The notes beneath the pieces were generated by a model, which saw nothing but the letters and a program-made list of their open reading frames with translations, had not been told where the DNA came from and ran no database searches. From Desulfobacteraceae bacterium (GTDB lineage: Bacteria; Desulfobacterota; DSM-4660; Desulfatiglandales; HGW-15), in assembly GCA_003819975.1 (NCBI GenBank), contig RPPU01000153.1, positions 1 through 8,743 of the forward strand: a stretch of 8,743 nt of DNA, read 5' to 3'. A program made the position numbers and the translations under genes. This document shows positions 1 through 6,852 of this stretch, piece after piece. How positions within the stretch are numbered: position 1 is the first letter of the stretch; each line of letters begins with the position of its first letter.

Positions 1-2039
1 AAATTCATCTTAGCGGCCAGCTCCAAAGCCGCGGCTTCGGCCAAATCCAAACTAACCGGAAAAAAAACATTGATCTGCACGATACCGTCGCCGTGCCATT
101 CCACTTCCGGCTTGAGCAAATGCTTGCGGCGGTCCTCCTCTAACTGGCGCAGGCGTTGATGCACATTGTCTTCCGGGTCCAATTCATCCGTCCAGGGAAT
201 GAGATCCGGATTGCTGAAGGTGTCGGCGCCCGATAGATCCGCGGTCTGTTCCAGACTGTTATAACCAAAATGGGCCGTAACCGGCGCCAGATAATCTTTT
301 TCGCGCTTCACAATGCTGCCGGCCGCGATGCCGCCCTCGGGATCGCGGGCTATGCCGTCGCTGTGGCGTTCCGGGTATTGGCCCGAATCCACGAACTGCC
401 CGTCAGCCACGGCCTGAAAATAACCGCCGTTTTTAACCATATCCTCCAGAAAAAGCACAGCGCGCTCTTTGAGTTCGCGCGCCATATGGCCCAGCGGGCC
501 CTCTCGCTTAATCTCAACCATCTCTTTGATACCGTCCAGGCTGATCAGGGTCTGCTTGGCCGTCTGGATGCCGCGGATATTATTATAATGCCAGGGCACA
601 TTGCGGCCTTCATCCGGCGTAATGGTGCTCTGCACATCCGCGTGGGTCAAGGCGCTGATTAGGGTGTCCACTACGTGGGTGCGGGTCGCCTCTTCGATGT
701 CGGACTCGATATAACGCGTATTCTGCTGGGCCCGGAACTTAAACTCTTGAAAAAAGTCCCGCAAAGCCACGGCATAGGGCAGATCGAACCAGAGCTTGGG
801 CGCGGGCGCGCTGTTGGGCGGCACCGTGGAAAGCCCGATATTCTCCTTTTTCATACCGGCCTTGACGCTGAAAGCGCAATTGATACCGTGCTGCACCAAA
901 AGTTCCGGCATCACGCACCAGGCCTCGCGCGCCGTGGCATTGGCGTTGTGGGCGCCGTCGATCTGGAAGATATTGCCGAAAGCCATGATATGCTTGGCCA
1001 CGGCCGCGTCCACGAAGCTGCGCACCATATTGATGTTGCGGTAAAGAACGTTGTATTGGGGGTCCTGATGCGCGCCATTGACCCCTTCTTCCACGAAGAG
1101 CACGGCCATTTCCGGACCGGCCACGCCCGACACATAGGAATGAAAATTGATCGGTCGGCCCACTTCGTCTTCGATCAGGTCCAGGGCGCGTCGCGTGGCC
1201 CGCAATTGCTTGCGCGAAATCGGCACCCCGCCCACGCCCTCGGGCGTGCCTTCGATCAAGCTGTCGAAATGACTCTGCCCCATGGTGCGGATGACCATAA
1301 TGTGGTCACTGCCGTGCCAGGCGGCCATGCGCATGCGCCGGATGTCGTCTTCAAAACGGCCGGACGCGATCTCGGTGGTAATGACCTGTTTGGGTTGGGG
1401 ATCGATGTTATCGAAATAACGGCTCGCCGGCAGGCCGATTGAGTTCTTCAGCGGTTCCGACATATCGCGATAAGCGAATTTGAAATAGGTTTGCGGCCCG
1501 GCTTTGCGCCAGGTCCAGCCCCTACGTCGCGGATGATAATGTTCCAAATCTTTCATTAAAGCCGGAATATCCAGTTTCTGTTTGGGATCCAGCTTAGGCG
1601 GGATGGCAGCAACCGAAGGCATGGACGAGTTTTGAGTCGCAGCCGATGCTTTAACTTTCAATTGCTGCACGGTTACGTTTTTATCTTGAAAAAGATCGAC
1701 CAAGGTCCGGCCTTCGCAAATGGCTCGGGCTGCTTCAAGCACGCTCTTCTTTTCCCGGTGCATCAAACGCAAAAGCGCATGACCCGCGCCTTTGCCCAAA
1801 AGATTCTCTTTCAGCAATCGGCCTACGATGGCGTTGCTCATCAAGGAATTGACGCCCATGCGCATCAGCACGCTGCGCTCGATCGAGGGGCTGGTATGTT
1901 GATAGGCCAGTTCGATCAGGGGCCGGGTCACCTGCTCGCACAGGTCCCAAAAACGTTTTTTAAGATCCTCTTCGCTTAAAGACGCCAAAGACCGGCGCCG
2001 GGTTTCAAAATCGTCTTTTTGTTCCTTGACACGGGGCAT
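1..2039 (-). CDS. oraSE: D-ornithine 4,5-aminomutase, fused small (OraS) and large (OraE) subunits, 3' end cut by window edge
   Basis: This adenosylcobalamin- and PLP-dependent mutase converts D-ornithine to (2R,4S)-2,4-diaminopentanoate in the cytoplasm. I translated all 679 visible codons and found no stop or frameshift. Residues 1-118 resemble OraS (FWDLCEQVTRPLIEL, SPSIERSVLMRMG, LLGKGAGHALLR). About 119-152 is a linker. From about 153 the protein resembles OraE (RRRGWTWR, TTEIASGRFEDDIRRMRMA, NGAHQDPQYNVLYRN, DGAHNANATAREAW, TITPDEGRNVPW), its TIM-barrel part. H364, R436 and E477 match, at a constant offset of 139, the PLP/substrate residues I recall as His225, Arg297 and Glu338 of Clostridium sticklandii OraE. 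The C-terminal B12-binding domain, with the cobalamin-ligand His and PLP Lys, lies outside the window. The start has AAAGGAGA 8 nt upstream (2048-2055). In clostridia OraS and OraE are separate proteins; here they are one frame. Confidence 0.93.
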   Translation of the reverse strand, partial: MPRVKEQKDDFETRRRSLASLSEEDLKKRFWDLCEQVTRPLIELAYQHTSPSIERSVLMRMGVNSLMSNAIVGRLLKENLLGKGAGHALLRLMHREKKSVLEAARAICEGRTLVDLFQDKNVTVQQLKVKASAATQNSSMPSVAAIPPKLDPKQKLDIPALMKDLEHYHPRRRGWTWRKAGPQTYFKFAYRDMSEPLKNSIGLPASRYFDNIDPQPKQVITTEIASGRFEDDIRRMRMAAWHGSDHIMVIRTMGQSHFDSLIEGTPEGVGGVPISRKQLRATRRALDLIEDEVGRPINFHSYVSGVAGPEMAVLFVEEGVNGAHQDPQYNVLYRNINMVRSFVDAAVAKHIMAFGNIFQIDGAHNANATAREAWCVMPELLVQHGINCAFSVKAGMKKENIGLSTVPPNSAPAPKLWFDLPYAVALRDFFQEFKFRAQQNTRYIESDIEEATRTHVVDTLISALTHADVQSTITPDEGRNVPWHYNNIRGIQTAKQTLISLDGIKEMVEIKREGPLGHMARELKERAVLFLEDMVKNGGYFQAVADGQFVDSGQYPERHSDGIARDPEGGIAAGSIVKREKDYLAPVTAHFGYNSLEQTADLSGADTFSNPDLIPWTDELDPEDNVHQRLRQLEEDRRKHLLKPEVEWHGDGIVQINVFFPVSLDLAEAAALELAAKMN

Positions 2040-2074
2040 AAACTAAATCTCCTTTAAAATCATAAAACCGGGAT

Positions 2075-2388
2075 TCACCGCCCGCTTCGCTCGAGACACA
2101 GAGTTCGCAGAGAATATTTATTTTTCTCCCTGCTGTTGAGAGGACAGCAGGGAGAAATAAACTCTACGGTTTTTATATATGAATTCTTTTTCAAGTATCT
2201 ACCATCGCTGTACCTATGCGAGCAGTAATAATGATTAATCTCCTCAGGGTTGATTGATTTACGTTTTTTTCATCTCAAAACAATAGTTTTAAGATTCGCA
2301 AGCTGTTTAAAAAAGAAAAATCTCTGCGCCCTCTGCGTCTCAAGCGAAGGATTGTGCTGTTCAAACAATCCTGAAGCGGGCGGTGAGC
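2075..2388. repeat. MITE-like intergenic element with terminal inverted repeats
   Basis: The 352-bp gap between ortB and oraSE is almost filled by an element with long inverted ends. The left arm (2075-2112) starts TCACCGCCCGCTTC and continues GCTCGAGACACAGAG; the right arm (2322-2388) repeats this in inverse orientation. The outer 14 bases match exactly and the inner 24 match at 20 positions. The right arm carries an extra 27-nt insert containing a small hairpin (GGATTGT at 2349-2355 pairing with ACAATCC at 2365-2371). The interior holds a separate 14-bp perfect hairpin and no plausible gene. 'Ctctgcg...gtctc' repeats of this kind are, as I recall, dispersed in many environmental bacterial genomes. 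A non-autonomous mobile or palindromic repeat is the best reading; no target-site duplication was identified. Confidence 0.6.
2123..2157. repeat. 14-bp perfect hairpin inside the ortB-oraSE gap
   Basis: TTTCTCCCTGCTGT (2123-2136) pairs perfectly with ACAGCAGGGAGAAA (2144-2157) around a 7-nt loop. On either strand the T-rich arm comes first and the A-rich arm last, so there is no U-run after the stem. It is therefore not a standard Rho-independent terminator. It could form an mRNA structure between ortB and oraSE, influencing processing or stability, or be the core of the surrounding repeat element. Confidence 0.6.
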
Positions 2389-2391
2389 AAA

Positions 2392-3804
2392 TTATTCATT
2401 CACGGTTTTGAGCAGCTCTTTAACCTTCTGCACATCCGTATTCAGTTCCTCGGCCAGATAATCCCACTCCGCCGCGCTCGGTTCGCGGCCGTTCAGTTCC
2501 TTGATAATGTTTTTGAGATAGGATTTTCTGAGTTTGTCCATGGGCACTTCCACAGCGCGGATCTGGCTCAAATGCTCGGGAATCACGATCGCTTCGCCCG
2601 GCTTGTTTTCTTTGGGATCGCCCCGCCGCACCTGAACTTGGTTCTGCTTGGCAAAAGTGAGCTGGGCCGTGGGATGTTTGCCGGCGCCGGTGTATTCGGT
2701 CTCCTGCACCACCACGATTTGGTCCTGATCCATGTGGCGGGCAATGTCGATCGCCGCAGTCAGGGACGTATTGCCGGCCGGGCCGCGTTCGAGACCCTCG
2801 CAGGCCGCCAGCATCTCCGTGGTGTAAAAAACTTCTCCTTGGGTGATGGTGTAATACTCTTCCATGTAACGCAAGGGCCGCGCCGCCGAACGCGGCACGT
2901 CCGAACGGTCGGGCCAGGTGGCGAAAGGAATGCCGAACCCGGTATGACCGGTGGTGAAACTCTTGCGGTTGAAATCACGGTCGCTGGCCATATGCAGGCC
3001 GGAAAGGTCCACGGAAGCGCCGATGATGCGGGTTTTTTTGGCGCCGGCCTTGCGCACCCCGCGGGCCGTGCCGGTCACATTACCGCCGCCGGCATGAGTG
3101 ATCAGCACCGCGTCCGGCTCCCGGCCGAATTGTTCCTGGCACTGTTTGACCACTTCATAACCCAAAGTCTCGATACCGGCAATGCCGAACGGCGTGTAAA
3201 GCGAAGCATTGAAATAGCCGGTCTCCTCAAGCACGCTCAGCATGACGTAAAAAAGTTCCGGGCCCACCGTCAGCATCAGAACTTCCGCTCCCAAGGCTTC
3301 GCAGACCCGGGCTTTTTCAACGATCTCGGGCTGGCCCACCATGCGCGAGTCGAAGATTTCCTGTACGATAATCGTCTTAAGACCGTGCATGCCGGCCTGG
3401 CTGACCACGGCCGCGCCGTAATTGCCGCTGGTGGCCGCCACGACGCCGGCGTATCCCTGCCGGGCCGCTTCATGAATGGAGATGCTGGAGCGTCGCGCCT
3501 TGAACGAACCGGAAGCATTGGCCGCTTCATCCTTGACGAATATACGCGCGCCCTTGCCTTTGGCGGCGGTCTTGCGCACCAGACGGGTGATGTTCTTGAG
3601 CTCGAACAAAGGCGTATTGCCGACCTTGGATTTATGTTGAATATCCATAATCCGATTGATGGTGTAACCGGTGGCTTTCATCATGGCTTCGTAATCGAAA
3701 GCCAGACCGCCGCGTTCGAATTGCTTGTAATCCAAGCCCAAAGCCTTGCGCATAATTTCCGGCCGGCGGGCCATGACTGCTTCATAACTGGTATCCCGGG
3801 ACAT
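2392..3804 (-). CDS. ortB: 2-amino-4-oxopentanoate thiolase, PLP-binding beta subunit
   Basis: Large subunit of the thiolase that, with OrtA, cleaves 2-amino-4-oxopentanoate with CoA to acetyl-CoA and alanine, the last step specific to oxidative ornithine degradation. The protein has 470 residues, about the usual OrtB length. It has the fold type II PLP architecture of threonine synthase-like enzymes. K102 in ASGSFKARRS is the likely Schiff-base lysine, SGNYGAA (126-132) contacts the cofactor, and THAGGGNVTG (237-246) holds the glycine-rich phosphate loop. Residues VGNTPLFEL (61-69) are also typical of the fold. An AGAGGA lies about 7 nt before the ATG. The gene begins 12 nt after the ortA stop, so the two subunits are almost certainly co-translated. 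A plain threonine synthase or cysteine synthase is much less likely given the neighbours. Confidence 0.95.
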   Translation of the reverse strand: MSRDTSYEAVMARRPEIMRKALGLDYKQFERGGLAFDYEAMMKATGYTINRIMDIQHKSKVGNTPLFELKNITRLVRKTAAKGKGARIFVKDEAANASGSFKARRSSISIHEAARQGYAGVVAATSGNYGAAVVSQAGMHGLKTIIVQEIFDSRMVGQPEIVEKARVCEALGAEVLMLTVGPELFYVMLSVLEETGYFNASLYTPFGIAGIETLGYEVVKQCQEQFGREPDAVLITHAGGGNVTGTARGVRKAGAKKTRIIGASVDLSGLHMASDRDFNRKSFTTGHTGFGIPFATWPDRSDVPRSAARPLRYMEEYYTITQGEVFYTTEMLAACEGLERGPAGNTSLTAAIDIARHMDQDQIVVVQETEYTGAGKHPTAQLTFAKQNQVQVRRGDPKENKPGEAIVIPEHLSQIRAVEVPMDKLRKSYLKNIIKELNGREPSAAEWDYLAEELNTDVQKVKELLKTVNE

Positions 3805-3816
3805 ATCTGTTCCTCT

Positions 3817-4155
3817 CTATTTATTCGCTTCTCGTTCTTGTTGCAAAATATCACGTACCTCGGCTCGCAGTTCCCGGCCGATCTGCAGCAGCTCCGGAAC
3901 CGGATTGCCGAAATCATGCGGGAAACGGGGTTCGGCATCGGTCAGGATGCCGGTTAATTCGCGTTCCGCCAGGGTGCGCACCTTGGCTTCGGCGCCCAGG
4001 GCCGCGTCTTCCAGCAAAAAGCCGCGCACTTTGAGCACCAAATCGGTCTTCTTGGTTTCCGCCGGCAAATTGGGCGCCCGCTTGGCGGCCGGCAGCACCA
4101 CCCGGGTCAATTCGACCCAGTGCCCGGCTTTGACCGGTTCTTGATTTGTTTTCAT
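3817..4155 (-). CDS. ortA: 2-amino-4-oxopentanoate thiolase, alpha subunit
   Basis: A small 112-residue protein matching OrtA, the partner of the PLP subunit OrtB in the CoA-dependent thiolysis of 2-amino-4-oxopentanoate. Recognisable stretches are HWVELTRVVLPAAKRAPNLP near the N-terminus, KVRGFLLEDAALGAE in the middle, and the conserved PHDFGNPVPELLQIG (about 79-93). There is no signal peptide or membrane segment. The start has a good ribosome binding site, AAAAGGAG, ending 5 nt before the ATG. The gene sits 12 nt upstream of ortB, as expected for two subunits of one enzyme. A 307-nt gap separates it from ord upstream, with no clear terminator and no convincing promoter in that gap, so read-through from ord is likely. 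Confidence 0.93.
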   Translation of the reverse strand: MKTNQEPVKAGHWVELTRVVLPAAKRAPNLPAETKKTDLVLKVRGFLLEDAALGAEAKVRTLAERELTGILTDAEPRFPHDFGNPVPELLQIGRELRAEVRDILQQEREANK

Positions 4156-4264
4156 GATTGCTCCTTTTGCAATATAGAGTCAAATCCTGATTTAAATTGT
4201 CGCTTTTTAAATTCTCATTTAATCCGTTCAATGCCGGTTGAGGGCTTCAGAACATGCTCTAATA

Positions 4265-4454
4265 CGGTTTACCTTTCTGCTTTTAAAACCCGCAACCGTT
4301 TTACTCAAAAACTTCCTTTTTTACGATTCAGGCTTCGCTTTTCACGTTTGCCTTTTCACGTTCTTAAAACCCGTAACCCGCCAACCCACAACCGATCAAC
4401 ACAACAACTTTTTTGCGGTTTACGTTTCACTTTTCATGTTTGGCTTTTCACATT
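4265..4454. repeat. Degenerate direct-repeat tract in the ord-ortA gap
   Basis: The gap 4156-4462 has no gene and is largely simple repeated phrases. CTTTTCACGTT-like 11-mers occur at 4338, 4352, 4430 and 4444, that is, two pairs each with a 14-nt period. TTAAAACCCGYAACC occurs at 4283 and 4364 (81 nt apart). CGGTTTAC(C/G)TTTC occurs at 4265 and 4416. Base composition is strongly strand-biased: pyrimidine- and A-rich on plus, purine- and T-rich on minus. It looks like a degenerate or expanding intergenic repeat. Units vary too much and are too close together for a CRISPR array. Confidence 0.55.
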
Positions 4455-4462
4455 CCGGCTGC

Positions 4463-5476
4463 TTACCCCATCAACGCCGACGGCACCGGCAGATCCAACA
4501 TGGTTTTGAGACCCGGCTCGGCTTTGATCACGTGCGGGATCATATTGACCGCCACCGCGATCGTACCTTTGCCGCCCGGCAGTTCGGGCACATTACTCAT
4601 ATTGATGTTGGGATTGCCGTCGATCTTGATGTAATCGCCGGTGTTTACGTTTTCCAAATGCGGATGGATCTGTTGGGGATGCACCAAGGTGATCTTGGGC
4701 TTGTTGTTTACATAACCGATGCCGATATGCCGGCAACCCGCCACCATGCCGGGTTGCACTTTGACCACCGGCGTTTCGCGGTATACCTTGCTGACGATCG
4801 GTTCGCGGGTCTGCTTGATGCCGGAGAGTTTCCAGCCCAGGGACTTGGCGATCATGTTGATGGATTCGTCGAACCCGATATGACCCACAATGGCTCCGCT
4901 CTTCAGCCCCTTTTGAAACTCTTCAGGAGTAGTGCCCACGCCCTGGGTGCGCATAACCGTGTCGCCGAACGGCGAAAGATCGTTGATGCGCTGGGCTTCA
5001 ATGCTGTTCACTTCCAAACAGGCGCCGGTCAGGGTCACGATCACGAGATCCAGGATAAACCCGGGATTGACGCCCGTGCCCAAACAGGTTACGCCATTAG
5101 CCTTGAAAGCTTTGTCGATTTTTTTGGCCAAATCCGGTTCCTTGGCCCAAGGATAGCTCATCTCCTCGGCTATGGTAATGCAATTCTTGCCGGCTTTGGC
5201 AATGGCGATCAATTCCTGGTAAACCGTGCGGGTGAAAGAATCGGTGGTGTGCAGGACAATATCCGCCTTACGGCTTAAAGCCTGGGCCGGATCATTGAAG
5301 ACATAACAACCCACTTTTTGTTTAAGCCCCAGCGCTTCAGCCAGATCGGTTTTCGGTTTGACTTCGCGGCGTTTGATACCGGCTACCACTTTGAAATAAT
5401 TCGGTTTATCCAACATCATTTTAACCATGCCGCTGCCCATTGCCCCTGTGCCCCATTGAATCACCTTGTAAGCCAT
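4463..5476 (-). CDS. ord: 2,4-diaminopentanoate dehydrogenase
   Basis: NAD(P)-dependent cytoplasmic dehydrogenase that oxidatively deaminates (2R,4S)-2,4-diaminopentanoate, the aminomutase product, to 2-amino-4-oxopentanoate and ammonia. The 337-residue length fits the family. The N-terminal Rossmann fold begins at once with VIQWGTGAMG, where G9-x-G11-x-x-G14 is the dinucleotide-binding motif, and the fold resembles dihydrodipicolinate reductase. ADIVLHTTDSF (71-81) and CLGTGVNPGFILD (131-143) are conserved blocks at the cofactor and active-site region. AAAGGA lies 8 nt before the ATG. It is the first gene of the ornithine cluster, preceded by 535 bp without a gene, so the transcript probably starts just upstream. 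Its position before ortA and ortB supports this call over a generic DapB-like reductase. Confidence 0.95.
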   Translation of the reverse strand: MAYKVIQWGTGAMGSGMVKMMLDKPNYFKVVAGIKRREVKPKTDLAEALGLKQKVGCYVFNDPAQALSRKADIVLHTTDSFTRTVYQELIAIAKAGKNCITIAEEMSYPWAKEPDLAKKIDKAFKANGVTCLGTGVNPGFILDLVIVTLTGACLEVNSIEAQRINDLSPFGDTVMRTQGVGTTPEEFQKGLKSGAIVGHIGFDESINMIAKSLGWKLSGIKQTREPIVSKVYRETPVVKVQPGMVAGCRHIGIGYVNNKPKITLVHPQQIHPHLENVNTGDYIKIDGNPNINMSNVPELPGGKGTIAVAVNMIPHVIKAEPGLKTMLDLPVPSALMG

Positions 5477-5520
5477 TGTTTTATTCCTTTCTAAATTCGA
5501 TCAGTTTTTCAGTTGGCGTT

Positions 5521-5750
5521 TTATTGATCCAACCGCTAAAATTCATGCTCATCTCAATAAATATCTTTATTTTCTCAAATTGTCTAACAGTTTGACAAAT
5601 CTTATTTTCAAAAAATGGTTATAACTAACCCCATAAAATCACTATGTCAAACAAAATATACCTTAATAATATAAAAATATGTATATTTCAAACCCATATT
5701 TTATATTTGGGTCATTACACAATAATTTTCTAAAAAATTCAAAGAGATAG
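5521..5750. other. AT-rich presumptive control region of the ornithine cluster
   Basis: Much of the gene-free gap 5477-6011 is a very AT-rich block, in sharp contrast with the GC-rich flanking genes. Besides the 19-bp palindrome it holds smaller dyads, such as AAATATGTATATTT at about 5675-5688 and ACCCATAT...ATTTGGGT at about 5693-5713. I see no reading frame with a convincing start and ribosome binding site. Position and composition fit a promoter and regulatory region for ord onward. Confidence 0.45.
5580..5598. promoter_or_regulatory. Candidate operator: 19-bp palindrome upstream of ord
   Basis: TTGTCTAACAGTTTGACAA is palindromic at 16 of 18 positions around a central base, about 104 bp upstream of the ord start codon in an AT-rich stretch. 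The half-site GTTTGACA occurs a second time, inverted, at 5645-5652. A weak possible promoter reads leftwards through the same region (TTGAAA at 5686-5691, 17-nt spacer, TATTAA at 5663-5668), which would place both sites in or near the start of the transcript. The symmetry suits a dimeric repressor such as a TetR- or GntR-type protein. No regulator gene lies in the window. Confidence 0.45.
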
Positions 5751-5775
5751 GAGTTGCGCACTATAGAGGAATAAC

Positions 5776-5820
5776 CTGTGTTGCACAGCAAGGGCGACCG
5801 ACCGGTCGCCCCTACCCTGT
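5776..5820. repeat. GC-rich intergenic palindrome (GGGCGACC...GGTCGCCC)
   Basis: GGGCGACC (5792-5799) pairs with GGTCGCCC (5804-5811) around a 4-nt loop and is followed by CCTACCCTGT. Directly before it is a smaller dyad, CTGTG-TTG-CACAG (5776-5788). 'GTAGGGGCGACC...GGTCGCCC' palindromes are, from memory, a widespread dispersed intergenic repeat type in several bacterial groups. There is no U-run after the stem, so it is not a standard terminator. Confidence 0.5.
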
Positions 5821-5834
5821 AATAATGCAGATAG

Positions 5835-5938
5835 CCTATTCATTCGGAAGGCCTGGTTTTATGCGCTGGGGTTATTTAAAAATAAAAAAATGAAAATCAG
5901 GTTGGGAAGCATGAAAAAGGTCAGGGTTAATGAATAGG
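5835..5938. repeat. 10-bp inverted repeat bounding a gene-free segment
   Basis: CCTATTCATT (5835-5844) is matched in inverse by AATGAATAGG (5929-5938), leaving an 84-nt interior with no gene. It could be the ends of a small decayed repeat next to the GC-rich palindrome, or chance in an AT-rich spacer. Nothing else recognisable lies between here and the HAD gene stop at 6012. Confidence 0.3.
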
Positions 5939-6011
5939 AACGTAATGAATCGTGATGGAGCCAAAGGCGTGCTCTTGTTGAAAAACCCTTACTCGGCTGT
6001 TGTAAGTGATT

Positions 6012-6761
6012 TTAGATTATTTCTTTCAACTGATTAAGGTGATGAATTCTTAAAAAATCAATCCCTTCTTCCGGTATTGGGCTTTTGTGCTTACTTCGAT
6101 TATGTTGGTAATCCAAAAAAGTGTTCTTATGTGCGTTTCTTTGGATTAATATGGGCAGCATGCGGGCGGCTCGGGCCGCCGCAATATCTTCATCCGTATC
6201 GCCGACATAGGCGACCTCTTCCGGATTTAATTTTGTCGCTTGCAGGGCCCGGTTGAAAATGGCGGGGTCCGGCTTTTTAATGCCCACGTCGCCGGAGATG
6301 ACAATGGAATCAAAACAGGTATCGATTTTGTGTTCTTGCAACAGATATCTTAAATAAGGCGGATGATCGAAATTGCTGACCAAAGCGATTTTTTTACCCA
6401 TTTTTTTCAAATCATTCAATAAACCCGCCGCATCCTCGGCAAGGCTGATTTCTCCATGCCAAACAGCCACGGCCTCATGGACAATCCTGCGTAGATCGTC
6501 CAGGCTGAACCTAAGCACCAATTCTTCCAGAAATTGGAACATCCTTCTTTCGAAAACAGTCAACTTTTCATTGCCAGCCGGCTCCGGCCGGGAAAAAAAA
6601 CCGTGGCAGGCAATTGAAAAATGTTCCCGGGTTGTTTGCATGCCGAGTTCCCGGCATTGCGCATAAATCGAATCGAGCCATTGGTTCCAGGCTGCCGCCA
6701 TGTCTCCGTATTGGAACAAAGTCCCGTAACAATCGAAGAATACGCCTTTTATTTTTGACAT
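6012..6761 (-). CDS. HAD-superfamily hydrolase (haloacid dehalogenase / phosphatase-like)
   Basis: A 249-residue cytoplasmic hydrolase with all four HAD motifs. Motif I is FFDCYGTLF with nucleophile D10; the second Asp of the usual DxDGT is replaced by Tyr, as in the FDxYGTLF form of L-2-haloacid dehalogenases and some phosphatases. Motif II is LVSNFD (S129), motif III is in GIKKPDP (about K163), and motif IV is GDTDEDIAAA (187-196), which binds magnesium. A helical C1-type cap is expected between about 18 and 105. The substrate cannot be read from sequence; a small phosphorylated metabolite is more likely than a haloacid. The start sits close before motif I, as usual, but the ribosome binding site is weak. 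The gene is separated from its neighbours by 185 bp upstream and over 500 bp downstream, so it is probably a single-gene unit. The C-terminal tail (about 210-249) is not recognised. Confidence 0.9.
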   Translation of the reverse strand: MSKIKGVFFDCYGTLFQYGDMAAAWNQWLDSIYAQCRELGMQTTREHFSIACHGFFSRPEPAGNEKLTVFERRMFQFLEELVLRFSLDDLRRIVHEAVAVWHGEISLAEDAAGLLNDLKKMGKKIALVSNFDHPPYLRYLLQEHKIDTCFDSIVISGDVGIKKPDPAIFNRALQATKLNPEEVAYVGDTDEDIAAARAARMLPILIQRNAHKNTFLDYQHNRSKHKSPIPEEGIDFLRIHHLNQLKEII

Positions 6762-6852
6762 GATAATCGCTTAGGGTGCATACATCGATAAATTGTTGAC
6801 GGCAAGAAAAAAATCGCGCGGCTTACCATCAGATTCATTCCGGCGCTTTTCG

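Noticed and set aside
675..1442. 255-codon plus-strand open frame opposite oraSE
   Set aside because: It lies wholly inside well-conserved OraE sequence on the minus strand; the His-rich translation has no family character.
2123..2157. Rho-independent terminator after ortB
   Set aside because: The stem is strong, but on both strands the T-run precedes and the A-run follows it; no U-run follows the stem.
2383..3957. 524-codon plus-strand open frame opposite ortB and ortA
   Set aside because: It mirrors clear enzyme genes on the other strand and has no recognisable motifs; long antisense frames are common opposite GC-rich coding sequence.
4265..4454. CRISPR-like array
   Set aside because: The units are 11-15 nt, degenerate and unevenly spaced, with no unique spacers of constant length and no cas gene nearby.
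4238..5278. 346-codon plus-strand frame over the repeat tract and ord
   Set aside because: It is a frame through low-complexity repeats and the antisense of ord, with no motif support.
5618..5645. Promoter with perfect TTGACA (5650-5645, minus) and TATAAC (5623-5618)
   Set aside because: The spacing is 21 nt, too long for a normal sigma70 promoter; the TTGACA is better explained as part of the repeated GTTTGACA half-site.
5768..5784. Sigma54-type GG-N10-GC promoter
   Set aside because: The base pair at the expected GC position after the 10-nt spacer is GT, and no gene follows on that strand.
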